NCBI GenBank assembly: GCA_012728725.1 | Contig: JAAYEM010000030.1 | Location: 1 to 56,225, forward strand | Reading direction: 5' to 3' | DNA: 56,225 bases | Source: Tissierellia bacterium | Lineage (GTDB): Bacteria > Bacillota > Clostridia > Tissierellales > Tepidimicrobiaceae | Part shown: positions 1 to 7,351 of the stretch, one piece after another | How positions within the stretch are numbered: the first letter of the stretch is position 1 | How the letters are laid out: each line of letters starts with the position of its first letter | The notes under the pieces: model-generated | What the model was told of the DNA's origin: nothing | The model's input: the letters and a program-made list of their open reading frames with translations, nothing else | Database searches by the model: none | Program-made: the position numbers and the translations under genes

Positions 1-517
1 CAAGGGTAGAACCATTAGCGAATCTAACATAACGATTTTCTTCCTTTGGTGTTCGTATGGCTAGAAGTTTTTTCTCCACAAAATAGACAAAATTAGCTGC
101 CTTACCTATAACTTGAGCATCGGTAGTTTCAAAAGATTTTAAGGTATCAGATATATATTTAGGACCATAATAGTCATCATCATCAAATTTTGCAATTGTA
201 TCATATTTAGCTTGCTCAACAGCAAAATTAAGGCATTTGCCTAGAGAAAATTTTTCGCTTAATTTAAAAATTCTTACATTTTCATATTGTTTAGTCTCTT
301 GTATCCATTGACTTAAATCTATTTTATCATTATTAATAACTACAATTAGTTCCTTTTTTTCATAGTTTTGTCTAGCGAAATTATCTATTATATTATTGAG
401 AGTATTAGGCTTGTTAGTACAAGTAATTATAGAGACACCATTAGGCAACTTATTTTTATTGGCTTCAATTTTTCTTTTTATGAAATCATAAATATATTTA
501 TAATAAACACTTTTCAT
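1..517 (-). CDS. Family 2 glycosyltransferase, 3' part missing (window edge)
   Basis: The reverse strand reads open from an ATG at 517-515, preceded by GGAGG, to the window edge, giving 172 residues of an N-terminal part. A GT-A fold is supported by a start-like segment (VSIITCTNKP near residue 28), a mid-domain LGKCLNFAVEQAKYDTIAKF stretch and a DDDDYYGP metal/nucleotide-sugar motif near residue 118. Such enzymes transfer a sugar from a nucleotide-sugar donor. The nearby SPOCS-like and beta-propeller genes suggest a role in spore-surface glycosylation, which is inference. The acceptor cannot be told from sequence and the C-terminus lies outside the window. Confidence 0.85.
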   Translation of the reverse strand, partial: MKSVYYKYIYDFIKRKIEANKNKLPNGVSIITCTNKPNTLNNIIDNFARQNYEKKELIVVINNDKIDLSQWIQETKQYENVRIFKLSEKFSLGKCLNFAVEQAKYDTIAKFDDDDYYGPKYISDTLKSFETTDAQVIGKAANFVYFVEKKLLAIRTPKEENRYVRFANGSTL

Positions 518-648
518 TAAACCTACCTCCAAAAATATCTTCATAGGATCTATTTACATTTTTCTAGTTTATTATATGAGTTTCAAGAAAATGTGTAACC
601 AACATACCTAATAAAGAATATATTTATCTTATAGAAGGAGGTATAGTT

Positions 649-927
649 ATGGGGCTTAATTATAAATATTACATTTGTGTATTTAAAGGAAAAAATATGG
701 CAATATATACATTTTCTATTCTAGAAAAATTAGGATATAAAAACATCCAGCTTGTTTCCACTCCCTGTCAAATAAAAGCTGGATGTAGTTATTCTATTAA
801 ATTTAATAATATGGAATATCTAAATATTATAAAAAAATATTCAGAAAAAATAGGGGCTAAAATAGAAGATGTTTACTTAGTTGAAAGAAAAAATGGAAAA
901 AGGACTATTAGGAAAATAATCACTTAA
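649..927 (+). CDS. DUF3343 family (putative Se/S carrier-like) protein
   Basis: A 92-residue protein with an excellent ribosome site (GAAGGAGG) 7 bases before the ATG. The segment STPCQIKAGCSYSIKF is typical of DUF3343, small single-domain proteins sometimes named putative Se/S carriers because of conserved cysteines. No selenium-metabolism gene is visible nearby, so the cellular role here is unknown. It lies alone between the divergent glycosyltransferase and the convergent beta-propeller gene; its last 8 bases overlap the end of the latter. Confidence 0.7.
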   Translation: MGLNYKYYICVFKGKNMAIYTFSILEKLGYKNIQLVSTPCQIKAGCSYSIKFNNMEYLNIIKKYSEKIGAKIEDVYLVERKNGKRTIRKIIT

Positions 928-2200
928 AAAATTTATCAAAAATTGAATTCTTCTTTGTTTCCAATATTTCTAATATATAACTAATTTTTTTCTCTATCTT
1001 ATTTTGAGAAGCTAGGGTTTGATTTAGAGTGTTTTTTATTTCATCGTGTGATTCAGCTAATTGTGCTATTTTTATACTTATTTCTTCTATATCTTGTAGA
1101 ATTCTAGATTGCTCTAATTCATCTTCAATATCAAAAAAAGGCTTATTAGCTGCTGTAGAACTTGAGGAATTAAAGTTATCTAAAAAATAGAATTCTAAAC
1201 CTTTATCCATAGAATAGTAGGTATCATTAATTTTAATAATATTGGTTTCAAATATTGAATTAGAAATTCTGATAAGGTTAATATTAGATGAACCAATATT
1301 GGAAATTTCACCTTTAGACCAAGTATCCCCTCTATCTAATGAATATAAATAACCGATGCCATCAATTATTGAGTATATAATTTTTAGTGTATCTTTTTCT
1401 TCTAGCATTATAGGCATATTATTACACTTTTCTATATATGGAATTTTTATATGCTTCCATATATATTTTTGCATTCTACTTGAATCCACCTTACTATATT
1501 TTAATACGTAATTATTATTTATTTCTTCTAACCATAGTCCATGCAAATTATTTTTTGTATCTACAAATATATATGGATATAGTTTATTAGTATTTGAAGT
1601 AGTCAATTTTTGAGGGGTAGTATTCCATTTGTCTGAATAGGGATTATAAAAGGTATGATAAATTTGAGAGATATCCCCTTCCAGGGAGCGATATAACAAA
1701 TGGATGGTGCCAAAGGAGTCTAAATCAATAGTGAATGGATTAGATACCCTATCCGAAACAAATTTTGTTATATTGTGCTGTTTCCAGTTGGTGTTATTGC
1801 CTACAACATGTTGAATGGTGCGAAGTTTAGAATTTATTAAATTTGCAAAGTCATATATAATATGGACATTACCTTCTTCTGATATAATTTTAATATTGTT
1901 AAATATATTGGAACGAAAATCAAATTTAGCAATTGTGGTATTAGACCAGTTACCTTCATGGTAAATTGAATAAATAAGTTCTCCGGATTTCATTAATGCT
2001 ATTAGGTGAATTTTATCCTTTTTATCGATAGTTACTGAATATTTGAGAACACCGCCTTTATATAGTTCTTGAATTTCCATTGGTTCATAAGATTTGTCCA
2101 AGAAGCAATATTTTATCTCTCCATGAGTGCCTAATTTAAATAAGATATAATCTTCTTTAGAATTAATAATTAAATGGTTAAATTTCGAAAAATTATTCAT
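920..2200 (-). CDS. Beta-propeller (sialidase-like) protein with C-terminal coiled coil
   Basis: A 426-residue protein of unknown function. The start chosen is the ATG at 2200-2198, preceded by GGGGG on the minus strand; an upstream frame extension has no ribosome site. The first ~330 residues contain repeated blades with motifs such as IHLIAL, VHIIYDF, IHLLYRS and LHGLWLE spaced 45-60 residues apart, plus an Asp-box-like SLDRGDTWSKG, the pattern of sialidase/exo-alpha type propellers. Residues ~365-426 are charged and heptad-like, predicted as a coiled coil. There is no signal peptide. Its place between a glycosyltransferase and a coat-like gene suggests a spore-surface protein; this is inference. 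Confidence 0.6.
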   Translation of the reverse strand: MNNFSKFNHLIINSKEDYILFKLGTHGEIKYCFLDKSYEPMEIQELYKGGVLKYSVTIDKKDKIHLIALMKSGELIYSIYHEGNWSNTTIAKFDFRSNIFNNIKIISEEGNVHIIYDFANLINSKLRTIQHVVGNNTNWKQHNITKFVSDRVSNPFTIDLDSFGTIHLLYRSLEGDISQIYHTFYNPYSDKWNTTPQKLTTSNTNKLYPYIFVDTKNNLHGLWLEEINNNYVLKYSKVDSSRMQKYIWKHIKIPYIEKCNNMPIMLEEKDTLKIIYSIIDGIGYLYSLDRGDTWSKGEISNIGSSNINLIRISNSIFETNIIKINDTYYSMDKGLEFYFLDNFNSSSSTAANKPFFDIEDELEQSRILQDIEEISIKIAQLAESHDEIKNTLNQTLASQNKIEKKISYILEILETKKNSIFDKFFK

Positions 2201-2231
2201 TAAATAACCCCCTATAACAGTAAAAAATGAC

Positions 2232-2258
2232 ACAAAACTATACTCAATTCATAATATG
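2232..2258 (+). promoter_or_regulatory. Possible sigma-K-type promoter of the SPOCS-like gene
   Basis: An AC at 2232-2233 is followed after 16 bases by CATAATAT (2250-2257), resembling the sigma-K pattern AC-N16/17-CATAnnnTA. It lies about 40 bases before the downstream ATG, and no good sigma-A -35 element is seen. The motif is short, so chance occurrence is possible. Confidence 0.35.
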
Positions 2259-2298
2259 TAATTGAAAGCTAAATTATTAAAGTAAAGGAGTGAAAAGA

Positions 2299-2919
2299 AT
2301 GCAAGATATAAATGCTGAAAAATTAGGAGAAATTCTTCAAGTTGTAGATGCAGACTGTGTTATAGTAGATAAAGTATTTGCAAGTTGTCAACAACGGGAA
2401 TGTTTTACTCAAGTAGAGGCGGATTTAAAAGATGAAAAATTTAAAAGCATAAAATTTAAACCAGGAATCATTGTTCCAAACACATTAAAAGTAACTGATA
2501 TCGTTAATAGACCAAATTTTAGAAGAGTAAGATTTACATTAAGAATACCTTATGAAATAATAACAGGAAAGGGCAAAAAAATAGAAGGTGTTTTACCAGA
2601 TATATTTAAGGATATAGTTATGTTTATCCCTGATGCAAGAGATGAATTTGAGTTTAAGATAGTAGTGGAAACTAGATCTGAAGTACTAGGCCAACCAATC
2701 CAAGCTGGAGATAAATTAACTTTTGCAGTAGGGGTGTTTATAGTAATAAAAGTAGTAGGAACGGTTCAACTATTAATCCCCACTTTCGGATATTGTCCAC
2801 CACCTGAGTTCTGTGAAGAATTTCAACCTGATAGTATTTGTGATAATTTTGAGTATTTACCATTCCCAGACAATTTTTTCCCACCTCAATTTGACGACCT
2901 ATATCCATCTAATTCATAA
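2299..2919 (+). CDS. SPOCS-like spore coat/exosporium candidate protein
   Basis: A 206-residue protein; the ATG at 2299 sits 8 bases after AAAGGAG, better than the GTG at 2290. The N-terminal segment VDADCVIVDKVFASCQQREC matches the opening of Clostridia proteins related to SPOCS/DUF3794 domains (the family of SafA-, CotD- and SipL-associated domains). The central part alternates beta-strand patterns. The C-terminus is rich in Pro, Phe, Asp and Cys (FGYCPPPEFCEEF). It is monocistronic, followed by two terminator hairpins and preceded by a sigma-K-like promoter, which fits late mother-cell expression. Family placement is moderate; the function is inferred. Confidence 0.55.
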   Translation: MQDINAEKLGEILQVVDADCVIVDKVFASCQQRECFTQVEADLKDEKFKSIKFKPGIIVPNTLKVTDIVNRPNFRRVRFTLRIPYEIITGKGKKIEGVLPDIFKDIVMFIPDARDEFEFKIVVETRSEVLGQPIQAGDKLTFAVGVFIVIKVVGTVQLLIPTFGYCPPPEFCEEFQPDSICDNFEYLPFPDNFFPPQFDDLYPSNS

Positions 2920-2926
2920 AAAGAAG

Positions 2927-2950
2927 GAGAGCATATTAGCTCTCTTTTCT
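2927..2950 (+). terminator. Hairpin terminator 1 after the SPOCS-like gene
   Basis: Stem GAGAGC (2927-2932) pairs with GCTCTC (2939-2944) around a six-base loop and is followed by TTTTCT. Confidence 0.65.
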
Positions 2951-2966
2951 ATGATAGTTTATAATT

Positions 2967-2988
2967 AAGAGCTAAGGCTCTTTTTTTT
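2967..2988 (+). terminator. Intrinsic terminator 2 after the SPOCS-like gene
   Basis: Stem AAGAGC (2967-2972) pairs with GCTCTT (2977-2982) around loop TAAG and runs into an uninterrupted T tract to 2988. It is a backup for the hairpin just upstream and insulates iscR. Confidence 0.8.
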
Positions 2989-3008
2989 GTTCCACCTATA
3001 AATGAATG

Positions 3009-3037
3009 TTGACAAAATTACTAGGGTATAATATACT
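3009..3037 (+). promoter_or_regulatory. Sigma-A promoter of the iscR-nifS-nifU operon
   Basis: TTGACA (3009-3014) and TATACT (3032-3037) are separated by 17 bases, about 45 bases before the iscR ATG. An overlapping TATAAT at 3027 has only a 12-base spacer and is less likely. Autorepression by IscR is expected from the family, but I see no clear IscR box. Confidence 0.7.
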
Positions 3038-3084
3038 TATTACAGAATACCAAGCGATTTAGTTGGAATTAAAGAGGTGGTTAA

Positions 3085-3516
3085 ATGAGGTTATCTACAA
3101 GGGGAAGATATGGATTAAAGGCCATGTTTCAATTAGCCCTTCATTATGGAGAAGGTCCAATACCTCTAAACACTATTGCCAGTGAACATGATCTGTCGGA
3201 GAACTATTTGGAACAATTGGTTTCTGCTTTGAGAAAGGCAGGTTTACTAAATAGTGTTAGAGGAGCCCAGGGAGGGTATATGTTAGCCAAGGACCCAAAA
3301 GATATTACAGTTGGAAATATACTTAGAGTATTGGAGGGAGATATTGCTCCCGCTGATTGTGTTATAGATGATACCAGTGGATGTGATAAAGAAGAGGGTT
3401 GTGTAACAAAATTAGTTTGGATGAGAATAAGGGATAGTATAAATGAGGTTATCGACTCCATATCCTTACAGGATATGGTAGATGAGCAAAACAAATTATT
3501 AAATAACAAAGCTTAG
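3085..3516 (+). CDS. iscR: IscR-type Rrf2 family iron-sulfur regulator
   Basis: A 143-residue Rrf2-family winged-helix regulator that senses Fe-S status and controls cluster assembly genes. The N-terminus STRGRYGLKAMFQLA and the wing-region motif VRGAQGGYMLAK are diagnostic. Three cysteines at 92, 100 and 106 correspond in number and place to the [2Fe-2S] ligands of IscR. It is the first gene of an operon with nifS (11 bases away) and nifU, behind a sigma-A promoter and an AAGAGGTGG ribosome site. As in other iscR operons, autoregulation is likely. CymR-like function is less likely because the cysteine triplet is present. Confidence 0.9.
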   Translation: MRLSTRGRYGLKAMFQLALHYGEGPIPLNTIASEHDLSENYLEQLVSALRKAGLLNSVRGAQGGYMLAKDPKDITVGNILRVLEGDIAPADCVIDDTSGCDKEEGCVTKLVWMRIRDSINEVIDSISLQDMVDEQNKLLNNKA

Positions 3517-3527
3517 GAGGATAAGTT

Positions 3528-4706
3528 ATGAAAAAATTAATCTACATGGATCATGCTGCAACTACTCCACTTAAAAAAGAAGTATTGGATGAGATGTTGC
3601 CCTATATGAAGGATAAATTTGGGAATCCCTCCTCCATATATTCTTTAGGAGGCCAATCTAAAAATGCTGTGGAGATTGCCAGGGAAAAAGTAGCTAATGC
3701 TATTAATGCAAAGCCAAGGGAGATTTTTTTTACAGGGGGAGGTTCTGAAGCTGATAATTGGGCAATAAAAGGTGTAGCCTATGCTAATAGGAATAGGGGA
3801 AACCACATTATTACTTCAAAAATAGAACACCATGCAGTACTCCATACTTGTGAGTACTTAGAAAAACAAGGATTTGATGTAACATATTTAGATGTAGATG
3901 AGTATGGACTTATAGATTTAGAACAACTTGAAAGGTCCATTACTGATAAAACCATATTAATTTCCATTATGTTTGCCAATAATGAAATAGGCACTATACA
4001 ACCCATTAAAGAAATTGGAAGAATTGCTAAAGAAAAAGGCGTATATTTCCATACAGATGCAGTACAAGCAATTGGACATATCAAAATAGATGTGGATGAA
4101 TTAAATATTGATTTATTAACCATGGCTGCCCATAAATTTTATGGTCCTAAAGGCATAGGAGCATTATACATCAGGCAAGGGGTAAAAATTGATCCCCTTA
4201 TTAGTGGAGGAGGCCAAGAAAGAAATCGCAGAGCAGGAACGGAAAATGTGCCAGGGATTGTAGGAATGGGGAAGGCCATAGAATTAGCTTATGAAAACTT
4301 TGAAGAAAAGAATAGAAGATTAACTTATTTAAGGAATAGATTAATAGAAAAAATATTTGAAAAAATTGATTATGTTAGGTTGAATGGTCATCCTACTCAA
4401 AGATTGCCTGGAAATGTAAACGTATGTTTTGAATTTATAGAGGGTGAATCCTTATTATTGAGTTTGGATATGGCGGGCATAGCTGGTTCTAGTGGATCTG
4501 CCTGCACATCTGGAAGTTTGGAACCTTCCCATGTGCTGTTAGCAATTGGGTTACCCCATGAAATAGCCCATGGATCTTTAAGGTTAACTTTAGGAGATTC
4601 TAATACTGAAGAAGAAATAGATTATGTAGTAGAAAAACTAGTAGGTATAGTAGCCAGATTGAGAGAGATGTCACCCTTATATGAAAAGGTAAAGGAGGTT
4701 AAATAA
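3528..4706 (+). CDS. nifS: Cysteine desulfurase NifS/IscS
   Basis: A 392-residue PLP enzyme of the class V aminotransferase fold that converts cysteine to alanine and a protein persulfide, supplying sulfur to NifU. Visible residues: EHHAV at 100-104, the PLP lysine K203 in AAHKFYGPKG, and catalytic C326 in GSACTSGSLEPSHVL on the mobile loop. The RAGTEN motif at 235-240 is present. Length is normal for group I desulfurases. The ATG follows AGGAGG. Its TAA overlaps the nifU ATG by one base (TAATG), implying translational coupling. Confidence 0.96.
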   Translation: MKKLIYMDHAATTPLKKEVLDEMLPYMKDKFGNPSSIYSLGGQSKNAVEIAREKVANAINAKPREIFFTGGGSEADNWAIKGVAYANRNRGNHIITSKIEHHAVLHTCEYLEKQGFDVTYLDVDEYGLIDLEQLERSITDKTILISIMFANNEIGTIQPIKEIGRIAKEKGVYFHTDAVQAIGHIKIDVDELNIDLLTMAAHKFYGPKGIGALYIRQGVKIDPLISGGGQERNRRAGTENVPGIVGMGKAIELAYENFEEKNRRLTYLRNRLIEKIFEKIDYVRLNGHPTQRLPGNVNVCFEFIEGESLLLSLDMAGIAGSSGSACTSGSLEPSHVLLAIGLPHEIAHGSLRLTLGDSNTEEEIDYVVEKLVGIVARLREMSPLYEKVKEVK

Positions 4707-5122
4707 TGTATTCTGAAAAAGTTATGGACCATTTTCTAAATCCAAGAAATGTTGGGGAAATAGAAGATGCAGATGGAATAGGCCAAGTTGGAAATCCAAG
4801 ATGTGGAGATATTATGAAGATGTATTTAAAAATAGAAAATGGAGTTATTGTTGATGCAAAGTTTAAAACCTTTGGTTGCGGTTCTGCTATAGCATCCTCT
4901 AGTATGGCTACTGAATTGATTAAGGGTAAAACCATAGAAGAGGCTATGGAAGTAACTAATAAGGCTGTGGCAGAAGCATTGGACGGACTACCACCAATAA
5001 AAATGCACTGTTCAGTTTTGGCTGAGCAAGCTATAAAATCTGCCTTGTTGGATTATTCAAAGAAGAATAATGTCTATATAAAAGGTTTAGAGGATTTTGA
5101 TCCTACAGAAGATGTTCATTAA
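4706..5122 (+). CDS. nifU: Iron-sulfur cluster scaffold NifU/IscU
   Basis: A 138-residue IscU-type scaffold on which [2Fe-2S]/[4Fe-4S] clusters are built. The ligands C33 (with D35 in NPRCGD), C58 (FGCGSAIASSS) and C102 (HCSVLAEQAI) are all present. It is coupled to nifS by a one-base overlap. No C-terminal NFU or BFD-like [2Fe-2S] domain is attached, so this is the short scaffold form. In many Clostridia mnmA follows nifU; it does not here. Confidence 0.95.
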   Translation: MYSEKVMDHFLNPRNVGEIEDADGIGQVGNPRCGDIMKMYLKIENGVIVDAKFKTFGCGSAIASSSMATELIKGKTIEEAMEVTNKAVAEALDGLPPIKMHCSVLAEQAIKSALLDYSKKNNVYIKGLEDFDPTEDVH

Positions 5123-5236
5123 TTAATACTAATCCCCTTAGTACATGTTTGTATCCCTTGGATATATTTGACTTAATAATCCCTTACAAGCAAAGAAATA
5201 ATATATAAATAAGGGACATGGAAGAGGGGATTATTT

Positions 5237-5710
5237 GTGATAAGATACAACCAATTAATAACCTTGAGGATAATGGATAAAGAAAGCAATGAGCCCATTG
5301 GAGGGATATTAGATGCAATTTACTCTGAAGACTATAGGAAGATTGACTATTTACTTATAAAAAGGGATAATATTATAAGGAATAAATTTATAATTCCTTA
5401 CCAGTATATCCATATATCAAATAATAATACTGTGTATATTAAGAATATGGAAGCCCTAAAGGATAGATGGGAAAAGGATTTTAAAGAAAGATTTAAATTT
5501 ATAGATAAAGAGATAAGGAATGAAGATGGAGAATGTATAGGCTATATTAAGGATATAGTAATAAATAAGGAGAATGGAGTTATAGATGGTTTTATAATAA
5601 CAGAGGGAGTTCTGGAAGATTTATTCCATGGTAGAAATTATATCCCTCTCCTGGATAGCACCACTATCAAAGATGATTGTATCTATGTATCTAATGTAAT
5701 TATTACGTAG
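5237..5710 (+). CDS. PRC-barrel domain protein
   Basis: A 157-residue protein from a GTG start with AGAGGGG upstream. It has two PRC-barrel-like halves (about residues 1-75 and 85-157); the second contains GECIGYIKDIVINKENGVIDGF, a typical PRC-barrel signature. PRC barrels bind partners such as RNA, proteins or small ligands; no catalytic role is expected. Proteins of this type often lie between iscSU/mnmA and alaS in Clostridia. The 114-base gap before it holds no recognisable gene. Confidence 0.7.
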   Translation: MIRYNQLITLRIMDKESNEPIGGILDAIYSEDYRKIDYLLIKRDNIIRNKFIIPYQYIHISNNNTVYIKNMEALKDRWEKDFKERFKFIDKEIRNEDGECIGYIKDIVINKENGVIDGFIITEGVLEDLFHGRNYIPLLDSTTIKDDCIYVSNVIIT

Positions 5711-5807
5711 TTTTACAAAATTAACTATAATTGCAAAAAAAATATAGGATTAATTTCGCCCTAGTATGAAAGAATAATAGATACAAACAATAAAGGAGAG
5801 GATATAA

Positions 5808-5978
5808 GTGAATAATAATGGATTTAGAAGTGGTGCATTGCTAGGTGGTATATTAGGTGCTTCTGTAGGCATGGTTTTAATGTCTAGAGTAAAGCCTATG
5901 CATAAGAGGGTAATAAAAAGGACAGCTAAAAGGGCAAAAGCTACATTAATGAATGGAATAAATACATTATGGAGGTAG
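5808..5978 (+). CDS. Small YtxH-like membrane protein (56 aa)
   Basis: A GTG start with a good AAAGGAGAGG site opens a 56-codon frame. Residues 8-25 (SGALLGGILGASVGMVLM) form one glycine-rich membrane segment, followed by a strongly basic tail (HKRVIKRTAKRAK). Small Gly-zipper segment plus basic tail is the layout of YtxH-type envelope proteins. Function unknown. The stop codon forms the base of a downstream hairpin. Confidence 0.65.
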   Translation: MNNNGFRSGALLGGILGASVGMVLMSRVKPMHKRVIKRTAKRAKATLMNGINTLWR

Positions 5979-5995
5979 GCAGCAAAGGCTGCCTA
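5976..5995 (+). terminator. Short hairpin after the YtxH-like gene
   Basis: TAGGCAGC (5976-5983) pairs with GCTGCCTA (5988-5995) around AAAG. No T tract follows, so it may protect or process the RNA rather than terminate it. Confidence 0.4.
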
Positions 5996-6024
5996 TTAGA
6001 ATAATAAAAATGGAGACAAGTACT

Positions 6025-7215
6025 ATGTATGTAGGATCATCTATTTTAATTAGAAATTTAATATTATTAGTATCTATTTTATTGATTTTGGCAATCTATT
6101 ATTTAATACATATTGGAAACAGGTATGTGGAAGATGATAAGAGGATAAAAATAAATACAAAAAAGATACTGCCCCTTATAATTATACTGGCCATTATTTA
6201 TATATTTTATATATTATTTAAAAAATATAGTATCGTATATGATACCTTTTATACCGTTCTTATATCAGCTATATTGGCTTATATATTTAATCCTGTTATT
6301 AATTATCTTGAAAAACACAAAATACCGAGAATTATAGGTATATTAATTGTATATATATTCATAATTGGAATCTTTATCATATTATCTTTATTGGTAATAC
6401 CAAGAACGGGAAGGGAAATTAAAGGCTTTTTTGCGGCTTTACCTACATATTTTGATAGGATATCCCAATTTTTGGATAATCTATATATAAAGTATTATAC
6501 TAATCTAGACAATATGCCTCCAATATTTAAAAGTCTAGAAGGAATTATATTAGATAATATTAATGCTATTAAGGATATAATAATAAATAGTATTAGTAGA
6601 TTTTTTGAAGGATTAATATCTACTTTTTCCAGGGTAATAAGTTTAATATTGATCCCAATACTAACCTTCTATTTTCTTAAGGATAAGGATTATTTTAAAA
6701 ACAAACTATATATTACAATCCCTAAGAATAAAAGAAAGGAAATAAAAGAACTAAGTCTTGAGATTGATAGGGCTTTAAGCCAGTTTATTCGAGGTAGATT
6801 GATACTGGCCTTATTTGTAGGGGTTGCAACTACTATATTCCTTTTTATACTAAGGGTGGATTTTGCTTTAGTTATAGGAATACTAACTGGAATAGCCGAT
6901 ATAATTCCCTATTTTGGGCCTTTTATAGGCTTTTTACCAGCAGTATTTTTTGCCTACTTAAATAGTCCCATAAAGGCCTTATGGGTAGCCCTCTTGTTTG
7001 TAGGAATTCAGTGGGCAGGTAACAATATATTGGCTCCTAAGATTATTGGTGAGAGTATAGGGATGCACCCTGTAACTGTACTATTAGCCCTAATAATTGG
7101 CGGTGGAGCCTTCGGGGTTGTAGGGATGATATTTTCTATTCCAGTAGTGGCAGTATTAAGGATTATATTTGGATATATATTGGTAAAGGTTAGAAGAAGA
7201 AACATGCTTGATTAG
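6025..7215 (+). CDS. AI-2E family transporter (YrrI-like permease)
   Basis: A 396-residue polytopic protein of the AI-2E/UPF0118 family: about eight membrane segments and the characteristic C-terminal block GIADIIPYFGPFIGFLPAVF, followed by GNNILAPKIIGESIGMHPV. Members move diverse solutes or act as Na+/H+ antiporters; the substrate is unknown. I prefer the ATG at 6025 because GGAG (6012-6015) is 9 bases upstream; the in-frame ATG at 6010 has no ribosome site. In Bacillus the homologue yrrI also lies beside alaS, so the neighbourhood is conserved. Confidence 0.88.
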   Translation: MYVGSSILIRNLILLVSILLILAIYYLIHIGNRYVEDDKRIKINTKKILPLIIILAIIYIFYILFKKYSIVYDTFYTVLISAILAYIFNPVINYLEKHKIPRIIGILIVYIFIIGIFIILSLLVIPRTGREIKGFFAALPTYFDRISQFLDNLYIKYYTNLDNMPPIFKSLEGIILDNINAIKDIIINSISRFFEGLISTFSRVISLILIPILTFYFLKDKDYFKNKLYITIPKNKRKEIKELSLEIDRALSQFIRGRLILALFVGVATTIFLFILRVDFALVIGILTGIADIIPYFGPFIGFLPAVFFAYLNSPIKALWVALLFVGIQWAGNNILAPKIIGESIGMHPVTVLLALIIGGGAFGVVGMIFSIPVVAVLRIIFGYILVKVRRRNMLD

Positions 7216-7234
7216 TTATTTAATTTCCATTTTG

Positions 7235-7263
7235 TTGACAAAACTTAGAGTTTAAATTATAAT
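7235..7263 (+). promoter_or_regulatory. Consensus sigma-A promoter of alaS
   Basis: TTGACA (7235-7240), a 17-base spacer and TATAAT (7258-7263) match the full consensus. Transcription should start near 7270, leaving a leader of about 80 bases with a terminator-like hairpin. Confidence 0.85.
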
Positions 7264-7288
7264 CCAAATGTAGGTTAAACGTCTGTTA

Positions 7289-7315
7289 TCGTCCCTTTTA
7301 GAGGGACGAATTTTT
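7289..7315 (+). promoter_or_regulatory. alaS leader attenuator-like hairpin
   Basis: TCGTCCCT (7289-7296) pairs with AGGGACGA (7302-7309) around TTTAG, followed by ATTTTT. It looks like an intrinsic terminator placed inside the 5' leader, with the CGTCCC/GGGACG stem common in T-box terminators. The leader before it is too short (about 20 bases) to hold T-box stem I or a specifier loop. Confidence 0.55.
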
Positions 7316-7351
7316 GAATTTAAAGATTATTTGTAAAGAGGTGTACAGCTG

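Noticed and set aside
5123-5236. CCCTTA/TAAGGG inverted repeat and TTGACT before the PRC-barrel gene
   Set aside because: The loop is 23 bases and no -10 lies at usable spacing from TTGACT; too weak to call.
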